From positions 124,001 through 188,000 of the forward strand of contig JABSRD010000001.1 of assembly GCA_013215285.1 (NCBI GenBank): DNA of 64,000 nucleotides. The letters run 5' to 3'. This document shows, in pieces, positions 27,462 through 36,346 of the stretch. Under the pieces are notes generated by a model that was given only the letters and a program-made list of their open reading frames with translations, was not told the origin of the DNA and searched no databases. Position 1 is the stretch's first letter, and each line of letters starts with the position of its first letter. A program made the position numbers and the translations under genes. Source of the stretch: Candidatus Nitrosopumilus sp. (lineage in GTDB: Archaea > Thermoproteota > Nitrososphaeria > Nitrososphaerales > Nitrosopumilaceae).

Positions 27462-28115
27462 CTACTCAAATGAGGAAGAAGTAGAGGTTTGAGACGAAAG
27501 TCCAGTTGAAGATGGTACAGATGGGAACTTATCACCAATCTGTTGCTCAGCTACTGCAGATGCTTCTTGAAGAATCTTTTCTGTTTCTTCGTTTGCGACA
27601 TCAGACTCCATACTAAAGGAGTCTCCTGCAAGTGAATCCATCATTAATCCATCAAGTGTCTGAGTCATTGCATTCAATTCTGAATCAGCTTCTGGCATAA
27701 ATCTTCCAAGCGATGACTTCAATCCCTTCATTGTAGACATTGCTGGTCCAATTGCTACCATAGCATCACCAAGATCATGAATCGTTGTCAGTCTTAGTTG
27801 GACTTGTTCTAATGACATTCTTGCGTTGCCGAGCATCTTTGTAACTTTACGAATTTCAGCTAATTCGTTTGACAAAACTCTACTTGTGCTAGTATCATGT
27901 TGCTGCATTGCAGTCACGACTCTCTGAAAGAGTTGCGCATCTCTTTCGTGCAGTTTTGTAAGCATAGAGTCCATTTTTGAGATTTGGACTTGTAGTTTGT
28001 TTACTGCAGTTTGGATTCGTGGTTTTAATGCACCTTGAGGCTTTACTGCTTCACGGAGTTTGCCAGTTACGCTTTGGGTCTCTTGTCGAGCCCAAGTCTT
28101 ATCGAAGTTTGGCAT
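27462..28115 (-). CDS. cdvB: CdvB-family ESCRT-III-like cell division protein (paralogue 1)
   Basis: Thaumarchaeal ESCRT-III homologue expected to polymerise at membranes during Cdv-type division. The core (about residues 15-165) is a helical Snf7-like domain containing KPQGALKPRIQTAVNKLQ, SMLTKLHERDAQLFQRVV and NELAEIRKVTKMLGNAR. A Ser/Thr-rich C-terminal tail follows. It is strongly similar to the second copy at 52057-52698. No CdvA or CdvC gene is adjacent, so it is a dispersed paralogue. Exact orthology (CdvB versus CdvB1/B2-like) cannot be fixed here. Confidence 0.85.
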   Translation of the reverse strand: MPNFDKTWARQETQSVTGKLREAVKPQGALKPRIQTAVNKLQVQISKMDSMLTKLHERDAQLFQRVVTAMQQHDTSTSRVLSNELAEIRKVTKMLGNARMSLEQVQLRLTTIHDLGDAMVAIGPAMSTMKGLKSSLGRFMPEADSELNAMTQTLDGLMMDSLAGDSFSMESDVANEETEKILQEASAVAEQQIGDKFPSVPSSTGLSSQTSTSSSFE

Positions 28116-28220
28116 GTGTGATGCTTTTGAAATTGGCTCTTAATGAGAGGTGTAAATTTAGATCAGTTTTGAGGTAAATTTAGCTAACAAACTATTATTG
28201 CAGATTTATTTTTCATAATT

Positions 28221-28983
28221 GTGGCAAGAATTGCAATATTTGATTCAGGATTAGGTTCGTTATCAATAATTAAAGAAATTCGTAAAGTATCAAAAAATGA
28301 AATTATCTATTTTGCAGATCAGAAAAACTATCCATATGGAAAGAAATCTCAGGCTCAATTACGCACAATTATTCAAAAATCAATAAAACTATTACAAGAA
28401 AATTTTTCACCAGACATCATAGTTGTAGCATCAAATACTCCTAGTCTTATGTTGAATTTATCAAAACAAAAAGTAATTGATGTAAAGCCACCACTAGCAA
28501 TTGCAAAAAAAATCTCAAAGTCAAAACAAATTGGAATTCTTGCAACAAAATCTGCAATTGGTAGTAAAGGATTATCACAGTACATTAAAAAAAATAGTTT
28601 TTCAAAATCATTTAAAATTTTTAAAATTAATGGTTCTAATCTTGTAGATTTAGTAGAGTCTGGAAAATTTCTTACAGATAAAAAATATTGTAAAAAAATA
28701 ATTAAAAAGGATTTGAGAATTTTATCTAAATCATCAATTGATGTAATTACATTATCTAGTACTCATTTACTATTTTTAAAACCATTATTAAAAAAAGAAT
28801 TCTCCAATATACAATTTATTGATCCAGGAAGTATTGTTACACAAAAAAATTTATTCAAAAATTAAAAACAAACAGTCAAAAAGAAATTCATTAAAGATTT
28901 TTACATCTGGCAATGTAAAACTATTTCAAACTAAATTAAATAAAATAGGAATAAAGAATAAAGTTAATTTTTTGAAATTTTAG
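28221..28983 (+). pseudogene. Glutamate-racemase-like protein with frameshift and both catalytic Cys replaced by Ser
   Basis: GTG start; FDSGLGSLSIIKEIRK, YFADQKNYPYG and VTLSSTH-like ITLSSTHLLFLKPL mark the Asp/Glu racemase (MurI) fold. The two catalytic cysteines of MurI (ACNT and GCTH) are both serine here (VVASNTPS, LSSTH). The first frame stops at 28863-28865 after 214 codons. One base later another frame continues KQSKRNSLKIFTSGN ... KVNFLKF to 28983, which looks like the usual MurI C-terminus. A single-base insertion in an A/T run (AAAAATTAAAAAC) explains this. The extension overlaps the convergent cbiF end by 20 bases. Thaumarchaea lack peptidoglycan, so the role is unclear. Confidence 0.75.
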
Positions 28984-29734
28984 ATTTTCTATACCCGTGA
29001 CTGAATTTCTTATCATATAATTTAGAATATTCATAGGTTTTAGGATCAATCACATCACTAATAATTACAATTGCAGTTCTAGTAATTTTTTCATCTCTAA
29101 CTTTTTTAGCAATGTCACCTAGTGTTCCTTTAACGATTTTTTGGTCTGGCCAACTTGCTCTATACACAACAGCTACTGGTGTAGATTTTTTGTATCCGCC
29201 AGCAATTGCTTCAGTTACTAAATTAGATATCAAATGAATGCTTAGATAAAAAATCAAAGTAGCTTTATGTTTTGCAAGTTCAGATATTTTTTCTCTCTTT
29301 GGAACTTTAGTTCTTGATTCAGCCCTTGTTACGATAATTGTTTGAGTAACTCCAGGAAGTGTTAATTGCATTCCAAGGGCAGCAGCTGAGGCTAGAAATG
29401 CAGTAACTCCAGGCACAACAGTTGATTTTATTCCTTTTTTTTCTAAATTATCAATCTGTTCTTTGATTGCACCATAAATTGAAGGATCTCCATCATGTAA
29501 CCTAACTACAAGTTTATCTTTTTTTGCATTTTTATAAAGCAAATCAAAAATTTCTTCTCTAACCATTCCAGATGCATCATATAATTTTCCTTTTTTACAT
29601 AATTTCAAAATAGGTTTTGGAATTAATGAACCTGAATAAACTACTACATCTGCTTTTTGAATTAATTTTTTTGCTTTAACAGTAATTAGTTCAGGATCAC
29701 CTGGACCACATCCAACAAAAAATACATCAGACAC
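28964..29734 (-). CDS. cbiF: Cobalt-precorrin-4 C11-methyltransferase (CbiF/CobM)
   Basis: S-adenosylmethionine-dependent corrinoid methyltransferase acting at C11. The N-terminal VGCGPGDPELIT and YSGSLIP, then LHDGDPSIYGA, VPGVTAFLASAAALG and VVYRASWPDQKIV, are diagnostic for CbiF/CobM. The GTG start overlaps the 3' end of cbiL by 8 bases. Length 256. Part of the leftward unit cbiT-cbiL-cbiF, separate from the cbiX-cbiC-cbiA locus at the window start. Confidence 0.94.
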   Translation of the reverse strand: MSDVFFVGCGPGDPELITVKAKKLIQKADVVVYSGSLIPKPILKLCKKGKLYDASGMVREEIFDLLYKNAKKDKLVVRLHDGDPSIYGAIKEQIDNLEKKGIKSTVVPGVTAFLASAAALGMQLTLPGVTQTIIVTRAESRTKVPKREKISELAKHKATLIFYLSIHLISNLVTEAIAGGYKKSTPVAVVYRASWPDQKIVKGTLGDIAKKVRDEKITRTAIVIISDVIDPKTYEYSKLYDKKFSHGYRKSKISKN

Positions 29735-30449
29735 GTTTTACCACCAAAATTGAAAAGTACTTTGTAGTTAAAGTATCATCATTTACTTCACCCAAAGTCA
29801 TTGTTCGAATAATTTCATGGTCTGTTCCCAAATCTTGTCCAATTGCAAAAAGAGAATTATCAGGAAATCCAGATTCTTTTAGAACTTTAATTACTTGATC
29901 AAAGTATCTACCATCTTTAAGAAATATCATTGATTCGGAATGCTTTGCAATCTCTTTGACACTACTCAAATCATAACAAGATGGAATAATTGCAACTTTT
30001 TCTGCACCCTCTGCAACACTGATACCAACTTTTGCTGCAAAAGAAAATATTGAAACGATTCCTGGAACTACAGTAATATCCATATCAGGATATTTTTCTT
30101 TCAAATCTCTATGCATGTAAATCCAAGTACTATACAGATATGGATCACCTATTGTAATATACACAACATTTTTTCCTTTCAAAACAGTTTCAGCCATTAT
30201 TTTGGCATTTTTTTTCCAAGATGCTTCTAGAATATCTTTATCTTTAGTCATTGGAAAAATTAGCTTTATAATTTCTTGATTTTTTGATTTATCAATTATA
30301 GATTCTATTACAGAAAAAGCAATACTTGGTCTTTCTTCTTTAGAAGCTGGACACATGATAATGTCGGCATTCTGAATCGCTTTTACCGCTTTTACTGTAA
30401 GAAGCTCTACGTCTCCAGGACCTACTCCTATTCCAATTAATCCAGGCAT
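29727..30449 (-). CDS. cbiL: (Cobalt-)precorrin-2 C20-methyltransferase (CbiL/CobI)
   Basis: SAM-dependent tetrapyrrole methylase adding the C20 methyl to (cobalt-)precorrin-2. Signatures: GIGVGPGDVELLTVKA at the N-terminus, IGDPYLYSTWIYM and VPGIVSIFSFAAKVG. It is 240 residues, typical for the family. Spaced 36 bases after cbiT and overlapping cbiF by 8 bases, indicating one operon. Confidence 0.93.
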   Translation of the reverse strand: MPGLIGIGVGPGDVELLTVKAVKAIQNADIIMCPASKEERPSIAFSVIESIIDKSKNQEIIKLIFPMTKDKDILEASWKKNAKIMAETVLKGKNVVYITIGDPYLYSTWIYMHRDLKEKYPDMDITVVPGIVSIFSFAAKVGISVAEGAEKVAIIPSCYDLSSVKEIAKHSESMIFLKDGRYFDQVIKVLKESGFPDNSLFAIGQDLGTDHEIIRTMTLGEVNDDTLTTKYFSILVVKRV

Positions 30450-30485
30450 GAAATATGTGCCTAAACTCCCAATTAAAAATCTAGA

Positions 30486-31076
30486 TTAAACTCGAGAAGC
30501 AGAAATTATGGTTACAGGATTTCGTGCAAGCATCATAGTTCCTGTAGTAGTTTTTCTGCTCTTTGAAATGGTTACCTGAGTAATATCAACTGCTTCAAAC
30601 TGTAGTTTCTCTAAAATCTGTAAAACTGCTGAGAGTGTTTCAATAAGAATAGTACCAATTACTATTCTACCCCCAGACTTTAGTTTGTTCTGAGATAATT
30701 CAACAATTTCTTTTGTATCACCACCAGTTCCTCCAATGAAAATTGCATCAGCTTGTTCTAGTTCTAAAATTTTTTCTTTAGCATTGCCAAAAATAGTTGT
30801 AATATTTGAAATTTGGAATTTTTCTGCATTTTTTTTAGTTAATTCTATAGCTTTTTCATCATAATCAATTGCTAATATTTTTCCAGATGATTCAACTTGT
30901 AGTGCAGCTTCAACGGAGATTGAACCGCTTCCACAACCAATATCATAAACTACTTGTCCTGGTTTTAGTCTTGCTTTACTAATTTGAATAGTCCGTACTT
31001 CTTCTTTTGTGATTGGAACTTTCTCTGCGCGCTCAAAATATTCATCAGGAATTCCAGGTGTTTTATAATTCCACAT
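30486..31076 (-). CDS. cbiT: Cobalt-precorrin-6Y C15-methyltransferase, decarboxylating (CbiT)
   Basis: Class I SAM methyltransferase that methylates C15 and decarboxylates the acetate at C12. Motif I is VYDIGCGSGSISVEAAL; FIGGTGGDTKEIV and TTTGTMMLARNPV follow as in CbiT. Length 196 residues, the stand-alone CbiT form (no fused CbiE). First gene of the cbiT-cbiL-cbiF run. Confidence 0.92.
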   Translation of the reverse strand: MWNYKTPGIPDEYFERAEKVPITKEEVRTIQISKARLKPGQVVYDIGCGSGSISVEAALQVESSGKILAIDYDEKAIELTKKNAEKFQISNITTIFGNAKEKILELEQADAIFIGGTGGDTKEIVELSQNKLKSGGRIVIGTILIETLSAVLQILEKLQFEAVDITQVTISKSRKTTTGTMMLARNPVTIISASRV

Positions 31077-31107
31077 ATAATATCATCTGCTAATTTTAGT
31101 AATAAAA

Positions 31108-31587
31108 TTAGATATTGATTCCACTAGAAGTAGTTCCTGTATGAGTTAATGTGAATGACACAATCCAAGAAAACAAATACAAAAAGACATAGCTTCCAAT
31201 TGCCTGTGTGACAATTTTTTTCCTATCTGATGATGGCAATTGCATTTTCATTCCCTTTGCAATAACAATTGTTCCAAGGAATATTGCAATCATAAATCCA
31301 ATTGAGGCCCATCTTCTTTCTTCACCTTCAATTCCTTCAAAAATTATAGTTGCTACAATTCCTCCAATAATAGCTAGGCTAACACGTAACCAAAATAATT
31401 TATTTAGTTTTCTGTCCTTTTCACTTTTTTCAGCTACACTAACTATTGGATTTTTAGAAGGATCTCCGGAAATAGGTTCAGATTTTTCAGTTTCAGGAAT
31501 ATCTGATGTCTCATCTACTATTGATTCTTTTTTAGAGTCATCAGAATCAATTGTAGGTTCAGATTTTTTCTTTTTGAATTTTGCCAA
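31108..31587 (-). CDS. Small multi-pass membrane protein with charged N-terminus
   Basis: 159 residues: about 60 N-terminal residues rich in Lys, Glu, Ser and Asp, then three or four membrane helices (LAIIGGIVATIIFEG, ASIGFMIAIFLGTIVIAKG, AIGSYVFLYLFSWIVSFTLT). No family recognised. It precedes cbiT by 31 bases in the same direction and could share its message, but no link to cobalamin is evident. Confidence 0.65.
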   Translation of the reverse strand: MAKFKKKKSEPTIDSDDSKKESIVDETSDIPETEKSEPISGDPSKNPIVSVAEKSEKDRKLNKLFWLRVSLAIIGGIVATIIFEGIEGEERRWASIGFMIAIFLGTIVIAKGMKMQLPSSDRKKIVTQAIGSYVFLYLFSWIVSFTLTHTGTTSSGINI

Positions 31588-31690
31588 AGTAAATTTCTAG
31601 CGTGACTCAAGTAAACCATGTTTAATATCTTTGGTCAAGTTTGGGCACAAAATAGCAAGGATATAATTTTAGACGTAAAAGCACATCGTT

Positions 31691-33637
31691 ATGACTCTAG
31701 CAGGAATAGAATTACGATATTTAGTAGATCAAATTTCAGAACAAGTTCAAGATTACTACATTAGCAATATTTATGGAATAACAAAAGATAGTATTCTCTT
31801 CAAACTTCACCATACTGAAAAAAGTGATCTATTCATGATGGTATCAACTTTTGGAGTTTGGCTAACTACAGTAAAAATTAATCAGATGGAACCAAACAGA
31901 TTACTCAAAAGATTACGAAGTGATCTGCTTAGATTAAAATTAAAAAAAATTGAACAAATTGGTGCAGAAAGAATAGCATATTTTACTTTTGAAGGATTTG
32001 GAAAAGAGTTTGTTCTAGTGGGGGAATTTTTTGGAGATGGAAATATTTTACTATGTAACAAAGATAAGAAGATTCTTGCATTACAGCATTCAATAGATGT
32101 AAGACATAGAAAATTAAGAGTTGGGTTAGAGTATGCAGTACCTCCAAAAAGTGAATTAGATATTTTTAATATATCAGAATCTGATTTCAATGATCTTAAA
32201 ATAACAGATTTAGGTTCTGCAAAATGGTTTGGTCGAACTTTAGGTTTACCAAAAAAATATGTTGAAGGAATTTTTGAAATTGCAAACGTAGATCCAAAGA
32301 AAATTGGTAATTTATTAACTGGCGAGGAAATAAAAAAAATCTTCGAAAATACAAAGAAAATTGTTTCAGATGTAATATCTGGAAATCATGATGCAATAAT
32401 AGTTAGAAATGAAAAAACAGAAGTTCTTCCATTAAAATTAGGAAAATTAGATGGAGAAATTATCAATGCTAATAGTTTCATTGAAGGGTTAGATACAGTT
32501 TTTACAGAAAATATTGTTAAAAAAGGAAAAGCAGTTCAATCAAGTGCATCTGATAAAAAAATTGAACAATTACAAACACAAATTTTTGAGCAAGGAAAAG
32601 CAATTGAAACAGTAAAAGAAAGATCAAAAAATATTACAAATGTTGCAAATTCCCTTTTTGAAATGGTTTCAAGAGGAATAATATCAATAGAGGATGTTTC
32701 AGCACAAGAAATTTTAGCAATTAATAATGCAAAAATAATTAATGAAAAAGGAATTTCATTAATGATAGTTCAAGATGAAAAAATAAAGGTAAACACAAAA
32801 TCTCCTCTTCAATCAATTGCATCCATATTATTTAATGAAGCAAAAAAACAATCAGGTGCAATTAGTTCAATTCAAGAAATTAAAGAAAAAACAGAAAAAA
32901 AGTTAGAAAAGTTTCAAAGTAAAACAGAATCTGAACAGGATTTGATGTTAGTCACAGAAATTAGAAAGAAAAATTGGTATGAAAGGTATCGATGGTTCTT
33001 TACATCTGATGGGTTTCTTGCAATTGGTGGTAGAGATGCTGCATCAAATTCAGCAGTAGTTAGAAAACATTTGGTGAAAAATGATAAAATATTTCATGGT
33101 GATATTTTTGGATCACCATTTTTCATTTTAAAAGATGCACAAAATGCTCCTGATACAAGTATGAATGAAGTTGCACAAGCTACAGTTTGTTTTAGTCGCG
33201 CATGGAGAGAAGGAATGTATGGAGTGAGTGCTTATTGGATAAATCCTGAACAAGTAAAAAAATCTGCTCCTAGTGGAGAATTTCTTCCAAAGGGATCATT
33301 TACAATTGAAGGACAACGAAATTTTATCAAAAGTGAAAATCTTAGACTATCAGTAGGAATAATTCCACAAGAAGAAGGACATGTACTAACATGTGGTCCA
33401 CCAGAGACAATAAAGAAAAATTCTATTTGTTATGCAATAATTGAACCAGATGGAAGTGAAATGGTTGATGCAGCAAAGAAGATAAGAATAGAATTTACAA
33501 AAATTTATGAAGAAATTACAAAGAAAATAAGTATTGATGATTTTGTTCGTGTTTTACCTGCAGGAAAAAGTCAAATTAAAGAAGTAGGAATAGGAGATTT
33601 ACAAAAGCTAGAATTTACTGATAATGAAGAGGATTAG
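31691..33637 (+). CDS. rqcH: NFACT family protein (RqcH/Rqc2-like)
   Basis: Archaeal member of the NFACT (FbpA/Rqc2/NEMF) family that binds stalled large ribosomal subunits carrying peptidyl-tRNA. NFACT-N domain (about 1-190: MTLAGIELRYLVDQI, SIDVRHRKLRVG, YAVPP); helix-hairpin-helix and long coiled coil (about 280-420); NFACT-R domain (KNWYERYRWFFTSDGFLAIGGRDAASN ... HGDIFGSPFF shows the hallmark GGRDA). Length 648. Convergent, 23-base overlap, with the phosphomevalonate dehydratase small subunit. Confidence 0.9.
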   Translation: MTLAGIELRYLVDQISEQVQDYYISNIYGITKDSILFKLHHTEKSDLFMMVSTFGVWLTTVKINQMEPNRLLKRLRSDLLRLKLKKIEQIGAERIAYFTFEGFGKEFVLVGEFFGDGNILLCNKDKKILALQHSIDVRHRKLRVGLEYAVPPKSELDIFNISESDFNDLKITDLGSAKWFGRTLGLPKKYVEGIFEIANVDPKKIGNLLTGEEIKKIFENTKKIVSDVISGNHDAIIVRNEKTEVLPLKLGKLDGEIINANSFIEGLDTVFTENIVKKGKAVQSSASDKKIEQLQTQIFEQGKAIETVKERSKNITNVANSLFEMVSRGIISIEDVSAQEILAINNAKIINEKGISLMIVQDEKIKVNTKSPLQSIASILFNEAKKQSGAISSIQEIKEKTEKKLEKFQSKTESEQDLMLVTEIRKKNWYERYRWFFTSDGFLAIGGRDAASNSAVVRKHLVKNDKIFHGDIFGSPFFILKDAQNAPDTSMNEVAQATVCFSRAWREGMYGVSAYWINPEQVKKSAPSGEFLPKGSFTIEGQRNFIKSENLRLSVGIIPQEEGHVLTCGPPETIKKNSICYAIIEPDGSEMVDAAKKIRIEFTKIYEEITKKISIDDFVRVLPAGKSQIKEVGIGDLQKLEFTDNEED

Positions 33638-34001
33638 TAGAATCAGTATCAAGTGATATGTTCATTCCACTTTCAATAGATGAGAATTCTTCATCAGAGA
33701 TAATAATTAATGGAATATTTGCTAATGCACATCCAGTAGCCACAGTTAGATCTGCTTTTTGACAAATCATTGCAAGTGGTGCAGTGTTATTTGATTTGAT
33801 TGAATAAATGGTATATGCTCCAACACTACTCCCAACACCTGAAGGAAATACAAGAATAATATCTTTGAGTGATTTTTCAAAAAGATCATGATTTTTGTCA
33901 CTAATAATTCCAGTTTTTTTATCAACAGTACCTAAAAAATTGATAGAGTCTTTAGATTTTAAAACAATACCTTGTACTTTTCCTGAAACTAAAACTTTCA
34001 T
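33615..34001 (-). CDS. Aconitase X swivel domain; phosphomevalonate dehydratase small subunit
   Basis: DUF126/AcnX swivel subunit of 128 residues. Family features: GIVLKSKDSINFLGTVD with the DKKTGIISDKNHDL segment, and VFPSGVGSSVGAYTIYSI. In archaea this subunit pairs with the AcnX catalytic subunit to dehydrate 5-phosphomevalonate in the modified mevalonate route to isoprenoid lipids. Its ATG overlaps the catalytic-subunit stop (ATGA). The 3' end overlaps the convergent NFACT gene. Confidence 0.88.
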   Translation of the reverse strand: MKVLVSGKVQGIVLKSKDSINFLGTVDKKTGIISDKNHDLFEKSLKDIILVFPSGVGSSVGAYTIYSIKSNNTAPLAMICQKADLTVATGCALANIPLIIISDEEFSSIESGMNISLDTDSTNPLHYQ

Positions 34002-35152
34002 CTTGTCTCATCTTCAATAATTTGTGATAGTGATTTTAAATTTACACCTACACCATTAGAATTTTTTAGATAAAATGCGCCTTTGATACTGTTTGTAGTA
34101 ACTGCATCAACACTATCTTTACTAATTAAAGGAGTAAGACATGTACAACAATCAGAAAGAATTTCACATCCTGCACGTTCAAGTTCATTTGTATATCCAA
34201 TTTTTCTTGCTTGCTCTTTTATGGTTCTAGGAGTAAATACCATACATCTTTTTTGAAAAGAACGTCCCTTTAATTTTCCAACAAGATCAGATATTTCATC
34301 TAATCCTAATTGAGGACTACCAAGTGTAATGATGTCACCTTTTTCAGCAGTATTTAGCTCATCGTGAATATTTTGTAATTCTTTTTCATCAAAATCTATT
34401 TTTTCACAGTTAGAATCTCCCTCTCCAAAAATAAATTTAGCACAAGTTCCAGATGTTCCCATTCCACCACACATTGCTTTACATTGCCTGTTATCCATCT
34501 CTCCAAGACCGGAGATATTTACAGATGTATCTCCAACTTTTCCTGCAAAAAATCCAAGCATTCCATATGTTAATTCATTAGGATTTTTTACATTCATTCG
34601 AATTGTAATATTTGGAGTATCCTCTTTTCGTAGTGAGGAGTAAGGACTTTTTCCAGTAAGTGCACTAGCTAGAGCACTAAAGGCACTTTCCTTGTTTGTT
34701 TTAAGATTATCATAAGAATTTGCATGAATTGCAGCATTGCTTTCTGCAAATGCAACTTGAGTTCCATTTTTTGGAATATCAAAAATCTCATATGGAATAC
34801 ATGAAAATGATGGAATAACACCCATTGCTTCATATGAGTTTTTAATTGAGAGTTGTTTTGAGATAAAATTCTCATCTAAATTATAATTTGATACATTATC
34901 AATATCAAATCCCATTGGATTAAGAGTTGTTTTTACTTTAACTCGTGCGTTTTTACTAATACCTGATAGAAATTCTTCTCCTGCATCACCAATTGTATTG
35001 TAATTAACACCTGCAAGATGAGCCCATTCTATTGGAATTAATTTATCAGCATCTGTTGCCTCACCTGTTGCAACTAGGATTCTGTATGCAGTCTGCATAG
35101 TTTCTCCTTGTTCGCCTTTTAGTGCAGATTCTTCTTCTCTTGTTAATTCCAC
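33998..35152 (-). CDS. Aconitase X catalytic domain; phosphomevalonate dehydratase large subunit
   Basis: AcnX (DUF521) catalytic subunit of 384 residues, GTG start. It begins MELTREEESALKGEQGET and contains PIEWAHLAGVNYNTIGDAG, CIPYE (a candidate iron-sulfur ligand), FAESNAAIHANS and CGGMGTSGTC..F-type cysteines, as well as LSDCCTCLTP. With the small subunit it forms the dehydratase of the archaeal mevalonate pathway. This function is family knowledge from characterised archaeal enzymes; the pairing is supported by the 4-base overlap. Confidence 0.9.
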   Translation of the reverse strand: MELTREEESALKGEQGETMQTAYRILVATGEATDADKLIPIEWAHLAGVNYNTIGDAGEEFLSGISKNARVKVKTTLNPMGFDIDNVSNYNLDENFISKQLSIKNSYEAMGVIPSFSCIPYEIFDIPKNGTQVAFAESNAAIHANSYDNLKTNKESAFSALASALTGKSPYSSLRKEDTPNITIRMNVKNPNELTYGMLGFFAGKVGDTSVNISGLGEMDNRQCKAMCGGMGTSGTCAKFIFGEGDSNCEKIDFDEKELQNIHDELNTAEKGDIITLGSPQLGLDEISDLVGKLKGRSFQKRCMVFTPRTIKEQARKIGYTNELERAGCEILSDCCTCLTPLISKDSVDAVTTNSIKGAFYLKNSNGVGVNLKSLSQIIEDETR

Positions 35153-35218
35153 AAATAATTAATTAATTAACAACGTTTTATGTGTAATTAAAAACAATAG
35201 AACTAAAATGGTTTAAAC

Positions 35219-35572
35219 CTATTCAGGACATGTTTGACCAATTAATATATCATCATCATCACAATCATTATTGTTAGATACCCATGAACCTGTTGGTTGA
35301 TCACATGCTGATTGTTGAGGACCACTAGGATCACCTAATCCATCACCGTCATTATCAAAATACCAAATTATTAGATCACATGGTTCACTATCACAATGTG
35401 GATTTTTGTCTTTAACTTTGTCTTTACCATTTGCATTTGCATTATCGCAACCTCTGGCTTGACCAGGATTATCATTTGCTACATCTGCAAAAACACTGGT
35501 TCCCATACTTCCTAAAAGAAGTCCTGATACCATGATTGCTGTAATTACAAATACAGTAATGAAGTTATTCAT
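35219..35572 (-). CDS. Small secreted Asp-rich protein with a calcium-binding-like repeat
   Basis: 117 residues. Signal peptide (VTAIMVSGLLLGSMGTSVFA-like core ending in FADV), then a charged region and a Cys-rich domain with YFDNDGDGLGDPSGPQQSAC and NNNDCDDDDILIG. The DxDxDGxGD pattern resembles thrombospondin type-3 or metallo-peptidase-associated calcium repeats. Six or so cysteines could form disulfides outside the cell. Small surface or secreted protein of unknown role. Confidence 0.75.
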   Translation of the reverse strand: MNNFITVFVITAIMVSGLLLGSMGTSVFADVANDNPGQARGCDNANANGKDKVKDKNPHCDSEPCDLIIWYFDNDGDGLGDPSGPQQSACDQPTGSWVSNNNDCDDDDILIGQTCPE

Positions 35573-35689
35573 ACAATATGAAATGAATTCTTAATATATA
35601 AAATGTACATTTTGTCAGACAGAAATGTGACAAATCTGGTTTCAGGTTTTTTCTTCAGATATTTATCAAGTAGAAATGATGGATATTCA

Positions 35690-36346
35690 ATGACTATAAA
35701 AAAAATTTTAGATGGAATGATGGATACCATGAATTCGATAAAACCACCTAGAATTACAGCATTACAAGATTTACATGATGCAGAAACTGGTCCATTCAGT
35801 ATTCTTATTGGAACTATACTTTCTGCAAGAACTAAAGATGAAATGACAACAAAAACAGTCAAAGTATTATTCTCAAAATATAAAAATCCAAAACAACTTG
35901 CAAGTGCTAAAGTAAAAGATGTAGAAAAAATAATAAAATCAATTGGTTTCTATCATGTAAAATCTAAAAGAATTATTGAGGTTGCAAAAATTATTCATAC
36001 AAAATACAAAGGAAAAGTTCCTGATGACTTAGACACACTAGTTCAACTACCAGGAGTTGGAAGAAAAACTGCTAATTGTGTTCTAGTTTATGCATATGAA
36101 AAACCAGCCATTCCAGTAGATATTCACGTTCATAGAATTTCAAATAGGCTTGGACTAGTAAATACAAAAAATCCCGAAGAAACTGAACAAGAATTAATGA
36201 AAATAATTCAAAAAAAGTATTGGTTAGACATTAATGATACTTTTGTTATGTATGGACAAAATATTTGCAAGCCAATTTCTCCAATGTGTGATGTATGTAA
36301 GATTAAAAAAAGTTGTAAATATTATAAAACTAAGAACGCTTCTTAG
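35690..36346 (+). CDS. nth: Endonuclease III (DNA glycosylase/AP lyase)
   Basis: Base-excision repair enzyme for oxidised pyrimidines. Starting at ATG 35690 gives 218 residues, the usual length; an upstream ATG at 35603 adds 29 unlikely residues. Helix-hairpin-helix LPGVGRKTANCVL with the catalytic Lys, catalytic Asp in PVDIHVHRISNRLG, and a C-terminal [4Fe-4S] loop Cx6Cx2Cx5C (CKPISPMCDVCKIKKSC). The 3' end overlaps the convergent membrane-protein gene by 17 bases. Confidence 0.95.
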   Translation: MTIKKILDGMMDTMNSIKPPRITALQDLHDAETGPFSILIGTILSARTKDEMTTKTVKVLFSKYKNPKQLASAKVKDVEKIIKSIGFYHVKSKRIIEVAKIIHTKYKGKVPDDLDTLVQLPGVGRKTANCVLVYAYEKPAIPVDIHVHRISNRLGLVNTKNPEETEQELMKIIQKKYWLDINDTFVMYGQNICKPISPMCDVCKIKKSCKYYKTKNAS

